Assembly (NCBI GenBank): GCA_030077755.1
Contig: JAQJZZ010000004.1
Span: forward strand, 1,426,001 to 1,490,000
DNA length: 64,000 nucleotides
Reading direction: 5' to 3'
From: Filosporella fistucella
Taxonomy: Eukaryota; Ascomycota; Leotiomycetes; Helotiales
Of this stretch, positions 36,911-48,569 are shown one piece after another; positions within the stretch are counted from its first letter, which is position 1, and every line of letters starts with the position of its first letter. The translations under genes and the position numbers were made by a program. The notes beneath the pieces are model-generated. The model worked only from the letters and a program-made list of their open reading frames with translations. It made no database searches and had not been told where the DNA came from.

Positions 36911-37912
36911 AGCTGCTCGTGAGCAACCTCGAGAGGGTAAAGAATGGGAAAGCTTTGCAAGTTTCAAAGACTGAAAGGAGGGCCTTCAAAAGAGAGTGTT
37001 CAAAAACAATCTCTGGCTGGAGTACAATCACAAAAGGGGCATCTGGGCAGGAGACGGATTCTCCCTTATCTGGCGATGGCCTGTAAGAATATATCTTTGG
37101 ACATGCTCACCTGCTCATCATAACCCTTGTTGTGTGACAACTTAGGCAAGGGGCCATTTTGAGAACTACTCAAGCTTACAAACTTCTGCCATTGACTATG
37201 CTCAGCCTGCCGTGATGAATTTTCGGGGGAGTGATGCTTCGTGTCAGTCGCGGGAAACGCGAGATCCTCGGTAGGAGAAAGAGATGGCCCCTCAGCGGCA
37301 TACCTAGGTAAACTAGATGACTATGGCGCCACTTAACAAACATATGCGTCTAGAGCCCGAGAAGCGAAAATATTTCCTGCATGAATTAAGGGGGATACCT
37401 ACAGCCGTACTCGGCGGAGTGATAAAATGCTTCGGAGATTAAGAACAGACATAGAAATTTTATGACTGCGCCGGGTACGACTGTAGGTGCGTGGCTGCCT
37501 GGAGCTTAAGGTATGTTCAACAACGTGGGATTACAGGATTAGTAGGAAGTAAGATTATCTATCCAGAAAAATTAGTGACAAGCGTTTAGCCTGAAAATAA
37601 GCTCTTACTGAAGAAGCTTATGTCGTGAGCATGGGTAGTGTACTAGGCAGCTGAACCTGTCAGACCGTGCCTCACCCAAAGTCTCCCATATCCTGGACTC
37701 CATGCAGGTACACATTCCAACGACGAAGCTAAACTCATTACGAATAATTTCACCTTCTCACTATGGACCAGCGAGAAATAGTGTCTCTATTGGACTATTT
37801 GGGCATGAAAGCATGTCCTCCAACCTCTAAAAGTTCTATCTCGTTCACGTCCATCACTTCCATCTTTTCTGTTGTTCCGAAATAGCTCGATACACAAGTA
37901 CTTTCAATCAAT
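36911..37912. other. Divergent promoter stretch between GH55 and CFEM genes
   Basis: About 1 kb. An upstream in-frame Met at 36967 would lengthen the GH55 protein by 19 residues and hide the signal peptide, so it is less likely. No other feature recognised. Confidence 0.5.
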
Positions 37913-39761
37913 ATGTTTTCTCTAAGAATTTACTCTATATTGGTAGCCTTTTTTTGTTCACAAGTGCTCGGCGAGAAAATAGCTCTGATCCACGATCTCC
38001 ACGATCGCCAAATATTCGTACCGGTTTCAACGAGTTGCAGTGGAACATTATGTCCAAAATCCACCAGCTCCAGCTTCAAATCCAGCTCGAGCTCGGCAGT
38101 GAAAGTCATTTCCAGCTCAAGCAGCACCAGAGTCTCGTCGTCTTCAGTCTCAAGGACCTCATCATCTCTAACCTCCATTACTTCAAAAGTCTCAACACTC
38201 CCTTCCAGCACAACGATCAGCTCTTCAGCTAGCTACAACTCCCTCAAATTGACCACCACCTTCACACAACCGCCAGAGTGTACTGGTGGCTTCACGTATG
38301 TTTGGATATCTTACTATTGTCCCAAATTTGGCTAACTTAATTCTCAAGTGCCATTCAGGACTGGGGGACTGATCTCTTCAACAATCTCATCTATTCTCAA
38401 CCAGGTTTCAATTTGGGATATACAAGTTGTTTCCCACCTCAGTTTTACTCCAGCGTTCTCGCAATGAGTGCGTCCACGACTGTGGGTGCGTTCAGTGCTC
38501 TGATCTGTCCATACACGTGGGAGACCTACGACATAAATTCAACTTATATAATTTGCTGCCCTAAGTAAATTCAGTGTTTCTAATTTATGAAGGTTTTACT
38601 CACAAGTTAAATAGAGGATATAACCTAATTGCACCTAACCTTGAGGATACTGTTCGCCCTGGTGATGGAGCTGTATGTTCGTCAGCCATCGGAGGTGGTG
38701 CATTGCTTGACATTACCACATTCGATTCCACAGGTGGTCAAATAGTCGTAGCAGCCACTGCTGGGGATGATGGAACTATTGTTTGGGCTAATGCTTTCGA
38801 TGGATTTACTACCTCTTTGGCCAATCTTTCCACGTCAACTTCAAGCTTCATGACGACTAAGTCGTCACTCATCTCCAGCTCATCGTCACTTACAACAAAA
38901 TCATCAAGCTCCTCAGCGGCAACAAGCAAAGCTGCAAGCTCTACCTCGTTGGTCTCGACCTCCAAAGCCTCTAGTTCTTCCTCATCTGCATCCACCTCCA
39001 AAGACTCCAGTTCTTCCTCATTGTTATCGACTTCCAAAGCTTCGAGCTCTTCCTCATTGGCATCTAGCTCCAAAGCCTCCAGCTCTTCCTCACTAGCATC
39101 GACTTCCAAAACCTCAAGCTCCTCAGTATCCACAATCAAGGTTTCAAGCTCATCAAGTTCACAATCTTCATCTAAGCCTATATCCACATCGGCTTCGAAG
39201 ACAACTTCCTCTAGCCGCTCAAGTTCAAAAGTATCGACGACCACCGTGGGCACTGCCATTCCTGGTGAATCCAATTTACCAGCATGCGGCCAAACTTGCT
39301 TCAACAATATGCTTGCTCAATACTCCACTCTAGGATGTGCCCCACTGGACTCATACTGTTTGTGTAGCAACGTCAATTTTGGTTTCGGTCTTCGTGATTG
39401 TTCCAACGGGGCATGTGGAACAGCCGTCGCCAGCACGGTGATAGCTTTTGGCAATGCTTACTGTTCGTCCGCCACAGCTACTCATACACCTACGGTATCC
39501 ACAGCAATCCCGGGAGAATCTGCTTTACCCGCATGCGGCCAAACTTGCTTCAACAATATGCTTGCTCAATACTCCACTTTAGGATGTGCTCCACTGGATT
39601 CATACTGTTTGTGTAGCAATGTCAATTTTGGTTTCGGACTTCGCGATTGTTCAAACGGGGCTTGTGGGACCGCCGTTGCTTCTACAGTAATTGCCTTTGG
39701 AAGTGCCTATTGCTCGACTGCCACTGCAACCCATACCGCCCGAGCAACAACGACTAAATAA
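37913..39761 (+). CDS. Secreted Ser-rich protein with two near-identical CFEM domains
   Basis: Three exons (37913-38295, 38349-38564, 38615-39761) give 581 residues. Signal peptide: SILVAFFCSQVLG. Then a Ser/Thr-rich stretch, a Cys-containing globular part (PPECTGGFT, SCFPPQFY, YIICCPKGYNLIAP, AVCSSAIGGG), a long Ser tract with a 12-residue repeat (STSKASSSSSLA type), and two CFEM units at the end. Each unit has eight Cys with LDSYCLC holding the Asp that in Candida Csa2/Rbt5 binds haem iron. No hydrophobic GPI tail follows the second unit (it ends in a Thr/Ala/Lys stretch), so it is probably secreted or wall-bound by its glycosylated tract. Roles known for the family: haem or iron capture, wall integrity, effector activity. 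Confidence 0.85.
38955..39128 (+). repeat. 36-bp minisatellite in the Ser-rich tract
   Basis: Nearly five units of 36 bp starting at 38955, 38991, 39027, 39063 and 39099, each coding a 12-residue Ser/Lys repeat such as STSKASSSSSLA. Units differ by a few bases. Such coding minisatellites in fungal wall proteins often vary in copy number between strains. Confidence 0.85.
39258..39736 (+). repeat. 249-bp tandem duplication encoding two CFEM units
   Basis: Copy 1 is 39258-39506 and copy 2 begins at 39507. They share an unbroken run of about 48 identical bases around the first two Cys codons, then differ mainly at third codon positions, while the 70-residue cores differ at only three or four amino acids. 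Confidence 0.9.
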
Positions 39762-41513
39762 TAAAATTTTACGAGCTTATAGGAACCGTCCACAGGAGTT
39801 CGAGTATGTACAATTATCATCGTTTCAACTTGGTCATTATATGTAGTTTCCTAGACAAGGTCACTAAGACGGATTTTACCGGGTCAATTATATTGTCCTT
39901 TTGTATATATTTTATGTTCGATTTTGGTGTCTCAAAGTACACGATATAGGAGCAGGAAACTTTCATGGGTCATTTTAGCATAAGAAAATAATAACAGTCT
40001 ATTTACCTAGAAAAAGTTTTGAATTCATGTATTGTCATGAGAGGTTCAGCACCTGATCCTCGTATTCGCACCTCAGAATGTCCAGAACAGTCTAAGGCAG
40101 AAAGTTCGGAGTGATTATTGAAATACCCACGTTACACACGGGTGGGATAAGATCTTAGTCAGGTCAGCTTGCCACTGCTTCTTACGGCGCTTTGAAGCAA
40201 AACCCTCTCCTGTGACCACAATGATCCTATGCCAGGAAAAAGTATTTGCCCAGGCCCTTTCGCTCTCCGCTACCAGGTATCAATATCTCCAACGACCCTA
40301 GTCAGAAATGCAACCACCTCGCGATTGTCATGGGCAAAGATTGATTTAAAGCTCAATTTCAGGAAATCATTCATCTCATGACCATGTTGAAGTAGCAGTC
40401 GCATTCAGTATTTCTCATAATAGTTTTTGGTAAACTAGCGCGGGGTAGAATATGCCCCTCCGCGTACTGTAGCGTGGCTGAGATGCCAGGTACAGTGCAC
40501 GTCAGCATAAGCTTAATTGGTCGCTTAATTGAAATGCATGAGTACTTATCAAGGGCTGGGCGGCCCCGTACATGCCTGACCATTACCGGAAACTGTGACA
40601 TTGAAACTAAAGATCAAAGAAATATTGGGGTGATTACCGAAGTATCTTCAGGTTAGGGAAATGAGAGTCTCTTGGCGGAACGAAAGCGAAGTGAGCACCT
40701 CCGAAAAATCCTCACGATTTTTATGTCAGGACCACGCCATATAGACATGATATCTGGAAAGGGGGCTTCAAAACGTCGACACCCGAGATTAGAGATAAGA
40801 AAGACACATACGAAAGCCAATCGTAAAGCCCACCTCGTGTACCATCCATCGATACAAGCAACGTAGCGTGGGATCCCTAAAGCTTACGCTTCTTAGATAA
40901 CCCGTTTTGGTTCGTCCCAGTGTAACCTTAAATAAACTTTGCTGCAAATCATCTATATTTCCTATCTGGGTAAATGCCCTTATACCTTGCAGCGGGCTTA
41001 AAACATCCCACGGAAGAGAACTATCACAAAAGTTATATTTCTTGCTGCTGTTCGAACCCGGCGCAGCATGGTATAGCTTCATGCACATTTTTGATGAGCA
41101 GTCATGATCACATTCGCAATTTCGCATTTCTTTCTGGGTTTCTCGGACTCCGGCGAATGATGTTCTCATGAACTTTATTTGCACTTCGTTAGGATGAAGC
41201 AGTCTTCTTTGGACCGTCTCCGTCTTACTTTCCAATGATTCCAAGTCCCCCCAGAGAAACGAGGTTGGATACTAGGACAAACACTTTTCAGTTCTCGTCG
41301 TTCATTCTTTTCGGACTGATTTTACACCAAAGGGCATTCAGGTTCCCTTCTGACTCGATTTACTTAATGGTTTTTTGCTCAGGTCGATTTCGATATACAA
41401 CCACACTCATTAAATTCTGATTTTGAACATCAAATCGTCTGTTCCGGGTCGAAAGCCCAGCATATCCCTCTTCATTTCGATTTCTCAACGCAGTATCATA
41501 GTCATCTTCAGCC
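39762..41513. other. Gene-free stretch, about 1.75 kb
   Basis: Between the CFEM gene and an unknown gene on the same strand. The largest frame (minus strand, 40789-41244, 151 codons) has several Cys but no motif I know, and frames on the other strand overlap it. Probably non-coding. Confidence 0.5.
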
Positions 41514-42811
41514 ATGCTTTCTCCTCTTGTATTTCTCTGCCTCTTCTTGGCTTTGAAAGGAGTACAGGCTATGAACGCTGCTGCTCCATATGAAGCGATA
41601 TATTTCTACAATGCCTACAAGATGGAATATGCCACCGTCAGTGATCGTTCGCTGAGGACTTTAGCCACTGGCTGCGTTCATAAAAGCCCAAATGCGGGTA
41701 TTCCGGCGACATCACCTAAGGGGATAGTAGAAGCAAACTTTATTCAAAGTACGATTGACGCCGGAGTGGCTGGGATTTGCAGCTTCGAGGACTTTTTAAG
41801 ACACATCCAGACTCCTGGTTGGAGGGCATATCGTCCGGTAAACCCCTCTGCTGCCAATCCTACGAGCGAATCGATTACGCTGGATCCAGATGCTGATAAA
41901 ATATCTGCCCGAGTCAACAACCCTTCCTCGATAGGACACAACAAACTTTTGTTCGCTGCTACCAAATTGTTGTCACCCTCAGTTGCGAATAGTATCGTCG
42001 AACACGCACCCAACGGAGACGCAGTCCATCCATATGGCAAAGTCATTTCTGAGGTCTCTAGGACAGTTCAGAAAGCTCGTGAGGCTCATGCCAATGGCAT
42101 AGGTCCTGCGGCTCTTCAAACGGTATGTCAAAACACTTTCTTCTTGGAATCCACATACACTCCCTGGGAAGAATATCACGAGTCGGATATAATACCTGCT
42201 GCAGCCCTACATACTAATATCACTTTGGAATTGTTCTGAGCACGATACCCTTGTTGAAGACGCGTCATACTTTCCTTCTATCGATTGTGCTGGCTAACTC
42301 AATATAGTGGGTCGACTATTCTGTAAAGCTTTTGGACGCAGTGGGACACTTTCGAATCGGAGATAACGCTCGATATCTTGTAGCTGCCATACAGGCCGAC
42401 TCATCATGGACATCATCTCCAATGAACACCCACGCCGTAATCAAGGATGAACCGTACCACAACATAGCCGGCGACCCGGTGACTGTCAAGTCAATAACAG
42501 ACCCTGCTACCATGGCATCAATCGATGTAGTGGACTACAAAGTCATCGACTTCGAGGCATCTTTCGCAGCTGCCCGAGACGCCGGTACTCCTTTGAGCAC
42601 AGCTCAGAAAACTGCGTTGAATAATTTCGTAAGAAGCTATGGAGCGGGGCCGTCACCTGGCAATCCAGGGTCAAATTTGGGCGCTCTGGATGCGGCAAAG
42701 GCCCATCGAGACGTTATCGATGCCGTGAAATATTCAAAGGCCCTACATCAAACTCCAATCACGATTGCAAATCCTGATGATGGGGTATGTGGGTGTTGTG
42801 TAGTGATGTAA
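41514..42811 (+). CDS. Unknown protein with signal-like N-terminus and CAAX-like C-terminus
   Basis: Two exons (41514-42122, 42308-42811) give 370 residues; the 185-nt intron is longer than most here. I do not recognise the family. From the first Met the N-terminus looks like a signal peptide (SPLVFLCLFLALKGVQA). A second Met at residue 20 (41571) would remove it. The body has helical segments with few Cys: NKLLFAATKLLSPSVANSI, AVHPYGKVISEVSRTVQKA, and VKLLDAVGHFRIGDNARYLV across the splice. The last residues are CGCCVVM, which read as a CAAX prenylation box (CVVM, Met favouring farnesyl) with neighbouring Cys that could be palmitoylated. These two targeting signals conflict, so one may be accidental or the start may be used alternatively. 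Confidence 0.6.
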
Positions 42812-43739
42812 TTTGAGGGAGTCCTAGAGTGTCACTATTTGCAAGACATGGCATCTATTATTCATGAATACTTGACTTACTGTTGAGGGACATAGGGACT
42901 GGTATCTGGGGCGTGTTAATCTTGTATGTAATATTAGAGCTTCTTGAGGACAGGCATGAAGCTCACACTTGTCTTGTCATATCCTACAACTAAAATAGAG
43001 AGGTTTGCAAGAGGAGACTAGGTATGCCTTGCCAGTTATAATCCTATGCAACTGTAGGTAATGAAGGAAACTTGTTTTCATGCGATTTTTACCCACGACG
43101 CGTATGTCACGTGCTAACGTGACACACCCTAACCTACCAAGGTACGAACACGTCCTACAAAGGTTTCGGAACACAGCCCGAGTGCACGACAAAATCTCAA
43201 ACAACCACATATAAATTGGGCATCATAAATGTCTGATCGGCTGATGTCTTCTTATGTGACCCTCGTTGCACGTTTGGATGAGTTCAAATACCTACAAATG
43301 ATTGTCGTACGTAACGGTTGCCAATCTCTCTTCGAAGGCTCTTTACGGACAGGACGATACTAGTCATTTTAATCTCACACATCGGGAAAATCAGAAAGTG
43401 TGCGGGTTAAGGGAGTGCTTTTGATGGCTGCTGAAAAGGGATATGATGTCGAGACCAGACTGCTGGCTTGGAACGCGGACTTTGCCACTACAGCAATGTG
43501 CTGCAAGCAATTGCTGTTGGACACATCCTGTTGGCAAGACAATTTGTCTCTAGATATATTCAGGATGTGAGATGTCGTCACCGTTCCATTTCCAGTGAAC
43601 TTGCGAAACCGAGATTGTGGATAGCAGAGTTCAGAAACCTGGACGAACAAGCTGTTCTTATCACCCAAGCCAAACTTCCTAGGTGCTGCGAGAGTCTCTG
43701 CCTTCGATGTTATTTCCTCTATCTTACACCAGTCAAACA
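42812..43739. other. Convergent intergenic stretch
   Basis: About 0.93 kb between two 3' ends. Frames at 42977-43210 and 43375-43743 on the minus strand lack features and partly read the wrong frame of the next gene's last exon. Nothing supported. Confidence 0.55.
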
Positions 43740-45131
43740 TCATAAAGTGGCATTTGTTTCAGTTCTTGTCTCGCTTCTTTCCAGATCCAACTTGTTCATC
43801 TCATCATAGTATACCCGCACATCTGTTGTTTTCGTTATGCCATTGGCGCTGGGGGCTTGGAGAGGCAATATATACTCGATTTCGGAATCGGGCAATTTCG
43901 TAGTAGCAGTGGAAGGAGTCCCACTAATCCCAACTGATGCCCTGTAAAAGCTTTTTAATCCACCGTCTTTGCCCTCTGCGTGGTGCGTGTATCCTTTGCT
44001 TTGATTTTTGTTACCGTATGTATTGAGGCCATATGATTTTCCTGCACTGGAGGCTTGCTTTTTGACATGAAGCAGTAACGGTCGCAGGCTCGGTATACTT
44101 TCTGCGATAATGACGACATAATTTTCAATGGTGAACCAAAGTATGAAAGAAACTGTGTCAACTTCAGCGCGTCAATTTAGCTTGCAGCCTTGTTTCTGAG
44201 AGCTCCGCACTTACAAGTGAAGTCAGCTTTCTTTCCTAGTTCACCTAAGGTGATTGTCTTCACGGTCGACGCTGCAAACGCACTTTTGAGAGTCAGCAAT
44301 TGCTTGATGTAGGAAGCGAACGCAACTTACAAAATGCTCATTCCCATCAATACGCTGAGGATTACCTTGATTCTTGTGGTAATATTCAGGTCTTTTAAGA
44401 CTAGAACTGGCAAGAAAGTGAGGATAAGATCATGTATACAATTCATTGCTTCAATCTTCAGTGTCTTGTCACTTGAATAATGGCTCTGACTTGCCTCCCA
44501 AAAAGGACCCTGAGAATACCTGGACATCTTGGCTCCAGCATTTCCCACCTACAGACGGATCCCAGAGAGCAGAAAAATGTTCACATTGGGCAAAGATCAG
44601 AATGAGTTGAATCGCATTCACAACTGCTTGGGAGATGACCACCCCCCAAAGAGTCCATCGTCTTGCTTTACTTGTGCCAACGAATTTTAGCAGGTAGATT
44701 GGGAAGGATATCCTAGCCAGAGTTGGCGCAACGATTCCAGGAGTCTGTTTAGTTCAGCATAGTTCCCTTTCCATGTTGGAGCGCCACGAACCTGGGCAAT
44801 GTACTCGAGCTTTATAGAATTTATTCTTACGTTGTATGAAAGGTAGTAAATGTGTTTCCCAATTCCCCAGGGCACGGCGTGTGTAATGAGAGCGGTATTG
44901 GTCATACCGATGACCTAAATCGCCATGTTAAACGGAATTTGTTTCCGAGGAAAAAAGACCTACTAGTGCCGCTACCATCAAGACATCGTCGACTCCAATC
45001 TTGCCAACCACCGTCGCCTGCGTGTAGATTCGAAGGGCAACAATGATACATGCCAAACTTGCTTCGCACCACCCTGCTATCACCGCGCTTGGTCCGATAT
45101 TTTCATGAGGTCCTAGGTCTGCTGTCGACAT
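43740..45131 (-). CDS. PTH11-like / fungal rhodopsin-domain 7TM receptor-like protein
   Basis: Six exons (45131-44964, 44914-44792, 44744-44520, 44455-44331, 44282-44215, 44152-43740) give 373 residues. Landmarks of the SAT4/PTH11-like family: GWCEASLACIIVALRIYTQ in TM1, VGKIGVDDVLMV before TM2, HAVPWGIGKHIYYL, EYIAQTPGIVAPTLARISF, FVGTSKARRWTLWGVV, IFAQCEHFSALWDPSVGGKC, then KDLNITTRIKVILSVLMG, TVKTITLGELGKKADFT and FILWFTIENYVVIIAESIP. After the last helix is a soluble tail of about 100 residues. No extracellular CFEM domain is present, so it is the non-CFEM type. Members are proposed G-protein-coupled sensors of surface and host cues in plant-associated fungi. A Met nine codons upstream (45158) is an alternative start. 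Confidence 0.87.
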
Positions 45132-47422
45132 GATGACAGTCCCTTTTTTCCTTCTCATACGCGCTCCGATGTTTATGAGTGGGTCAAGGAGGAAGGCACT
45201 CGATACAAAGCTGAGGCAACGTCAAGCGAACAACAAGAAAATGTCACAAACTCCTGACAAGGATAGTGGTGAGCCTCAGAGACACATTTGATCCCCTATG
45301 TGCGATACCCAGCAATGTAGTGGGACAGGTATTTCTTCTTGCCTGTGGCTTCCCCTAAACGACCTGTGTATATATCCTGGACTTGCAACTGCACTGTACA
45401 AAGAACGGTTGTAAGGCGAGCACAAATTCATTTCTGTCGCCAGTCTTCTTCAGTCCCTGCATACTCAATTCTTATTTTATTGACTCAGTCCAATGGCTCC
45501 TATTCCTTTGGAGAAGCATATGCGCCTCTGAAATGGAATGAGGGAGCTTGGCGTATAGAGATGGTCTCTTGCGAGCTAGCATCAGATAAAACCCAACCAA
45601 AATACTTCAGGGGCCGAATTTTGATCCATTCACGGCTGCTGTGAGACGCGGAGTACCCAAAACGTTGGGGTTGGAGGAGTGTTGTTGGAGCCCCACGTAG
45701 CATTTCTCGTTGGCTTCTAAACATATTGCTACGGCAGTGGAAATCCAGAAAGAAGCCGCAGGATACACCAGATACAACACCTCTAAAAAAACCTTTCGTT
45801 TTGGAAGAAAGAAGGACATTCCCGTTGGTGAATAATGGACACGGGCTCCTCGTGCTTTCATTGGTGTTGGGAGGTGTTGCTACAAGGGCAGCTTGCGCAG
45901 CTCAGGCGTAGTCAATCACGCCGGCCACAGTTTGCAACTTTCTAGGACTGCAAAAATTCTCTGGTAAAAGCACGAATGTTTCGCTTGCACAAGAGGTTGT
46001 CAATTTTTTCCTTTCCACATATACTATTTCGATGGTTCTTCGGAGAATGAGCCCTCGAGTCGAGTACCAGGTTTTCAATTTGAAACTCGATATTGATTTC
46101 ACCTGATCTTGAAAATGACCTAGCAGCAAGTCGTGGGGCAATTTCATTGAGTGGCTTCTCTACCCGCAAGTTCCTGCAAGGTCCCGTGAACGGTCCTTGA
46201 GGCAGTCAGATGCAGAGTAATTGGCGCCTCATCTCATGGAATCTATTCAGAGTAGCAAGACAATGCCCAAATTGCCACGAAACACAATATTGAGGGGCCA
46301 GTGCGTTGATGCGAGAGAAAATCGCTCTTCGATGAACATTCCTGCTTGCACAGCATGAATATTTAAGAATAGATGAAGATATTTGAATTCTTTTTGCAAT
46401 AAATATGCACAGGCAGCGGAGCGACCGGCTACATGCAAGCATTAACCTAGAAAACTTGACTTCAGCGGAAGGGTCGTCCCGGACGCGGGTTCAACTGTCC
46501 TTCCCCGCATGCGAAAAAGTAACAGCCCTGTGGGGGAACCGGGGGTACATCCTCTCGTAGATTGAGGCAGATGTAGTTCCTACTCTGACTTGAGTCTTCA
46601 ACACCACGAGGCCAACGATAAGCTCTTCGATATGGACGAAGGGTGCTGTATCAAGTTGAATTTGAGATGAGCGCTTGAGATCAAGTCGATGAGTAATAGT
46701 TCAGTCAACGACCAACACCAAGCAGGCTGACAGCCTGTGTCAATTTAGCTTGAGATAATCGACTTCCCCGAATCGACGGAATTTGAATTTCAGAAACAGA
46801 AAAAGAAGAGACTACTCTGCCCGCATGATTTCAGATCCCCAATATTCACTCATTCGGTGCTTTTGATGTTGGTTCTCCAGCTATCACGCTTCTTCCTCTT
46901 GACAGAGACGTAGGCGGAAAGCTGTGGATATGGCATTGGGAGCGGAGTGTTCCAAACTTGAGCGAGGTGCAGCATCTGATAACCCCAGAAGGTTAACCTG
47001 CAGGGGCTATGGTGCCACAAAATAAACTTCCAAGCTCTAGACTTTGAAATTTTGTTTGAGGACCCGGAATTTATTGCTTTGAACCTCTCATTTGGAGTCA
47101 AGATGAATCCAGCTGCATTCAAAGTCTCCGTGCCTCTAGAAAACATATTGTAGTGGTTCTCGATGCCTCGCAGAAAAGCAAGTCTTATATTGTATACCTC
47201 ACTTCATGGCGAGAGTCCCTGTAAGGACAATGGACGTGGGTCTGGAACGTCTCGATACCCTTTCTCAAGCGTATGAACCAATATTCCAAGCTTGATTAGT
47301 GTCTTCTTTTGCACCCCGTTTCCGTTATTCTATATCATCAGTAAATTAGTCACAGCCTCCATCTTCCAGGTCTTCTTGTCCGTTTCTTCTACTTACAATC
47401 CCAACATTTGACATCCTGTGCA
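45132..47422. other. Gene-free stretch, about 2.3 kb
   Basis: No recognisable protein on either strand; all frames are short and random-looking. It precedes the broken transporter and may be degenerate DNA. Confidence 0.5.
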
Positions 47423-48312
47423 ATGTCCGAACAAGCTGTACAAAACCCGAAATGCTGACCAACTCTCAATCCCAATCGACACTGATGAGAAGAAAGCAGC
47501 ACACCATGATATTTTTGAAACGACCACCATTGATGGCGCATACCTTGTCAATACGCGATTGCACCACCAAGAAGGTGCTGAAAGAGCTAGTTCTGGAGAG
47601 GAAGTGAAAGATATTAGAATTGTGAAAGATGGCATCACAGCCCTCATTCCTCAACCTTCAGAGAGCTCTGCAGATCCTCTGAACTGGTCATGGGCGAAGA
47701 AACATTCCGTACTAGTCGCACTTAGTTTCAGTGCTCTACTGACGGATTGGGGCATGACTTGGGGCACCACACTTTTTGAAGCTTAAGCAGAGACTTGGGG
47801 GATGTCAATTGTCGAAATTTCAAATTCCCTCAGTGGTGGTATCTTCTTACAAGGCCCTGGTGGGGTTCTAGCTGTTCCTTGAGTGCAAAGATATGGCAGG
47901 CACGTGTCCCCCTAACATATAGCTATACATACTGACGCATTCCAGACTGCCGGTTCTCTTCTGGTCTCAAGTACTGTCTTGTATTGTGGTTATCGGTGCA
48001 TCGCAGGCATCATCGTACGCCGGATTCACTGCATGCCGAACTCTGCAAGGCTTTTTCAACACCGCACCTCAGGTCATTGGTCTTACTATTATCTATGGTT
48101 TATTTTTATTCCATGAGCGGACAAGAAAGATCAGTTTCTTTGCCTTCAATTTCCTCGTTGGACCTTACCTCGGCCCCTATCCATTCCACCCTCCCCCACC
48201 CGATTGCATCCTTCAACAACATGGCGTCTGCAGCTATCCCCCGACAACAGGGGACAGCGTCTTCTCCCGAAACGGTATTACCCAAAACAGATGCCCCCGG
48301 AGACATTGCATG
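47423..48312 (+). pseudogene. Broken, 3'-truncated DHA1 MFS transporter
   Basis: The start at 47423 reads MSEQAVQNPK and then needs a one-base frame change near 47456 to continue as DQLSIPIDTDEKK. The next landmarks are DPLNWSWAKKHSVL (the conserved DHA1 entry to TM1), a TAA at 47784-47786 where Gln (CAA) is expected, SGGIFLQGPGGVLAVP, and a TGA at 47880-47882. After an intron with an odd GC donor come RLPVLFWSQV, CRTLQGFFNTAPQ and FHERTRKISFFAF. Similarity is lost near 48180, about the sixth helix, so the second half of the transporter is missing. It is described here only as a relic of a drug- or metabolite-exporter gene next to an oxygenase. Confidence 0.82.
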
Positions 48313-48569
48313 AACTAGTGAAATACGATGCACAAGTGGTCGTATGTTTTGTAAGTGAGAATTTTGGGGATTCTTCTGACATTTATATCGCATTGTGGAC
48401 TGAGACCAAGATACTTTAGTGTCATATTTCTACGCCGGTACCACGGTAGTATGTTAATCTTTGTGGAATTTGCTCTTTCTCTCCAACTGTACCTAAAGTG
48501 AAGACCCAGGGTTAGTATTGGCTTCGCAGTCAATTCGATATTCCAAACAATCCGTCTATTCCTTTCACA

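Noticed and set aside
38738..39307. 189-residue acidic open frame on the minus strand
   Set aside because: It is the antisense of the Ser-rich repeat of the CFEM gene; TCN-rich codons read backwards give Glu/Asp/Leu-rich text.
40789..41244. 151-residue Cys-containing minus-strand frame
   Set aside because: No signal peptide, domain or shared motif; overlaps plus-strand frames of similar length, so chance is likely.
46470..46520. tRNA-like GGTTCAA stretch with a GC-rich surround
   Set aside because: Only a T-loop-like string; I could not fold an acceptor stem, D arm or anticodon arm around it.
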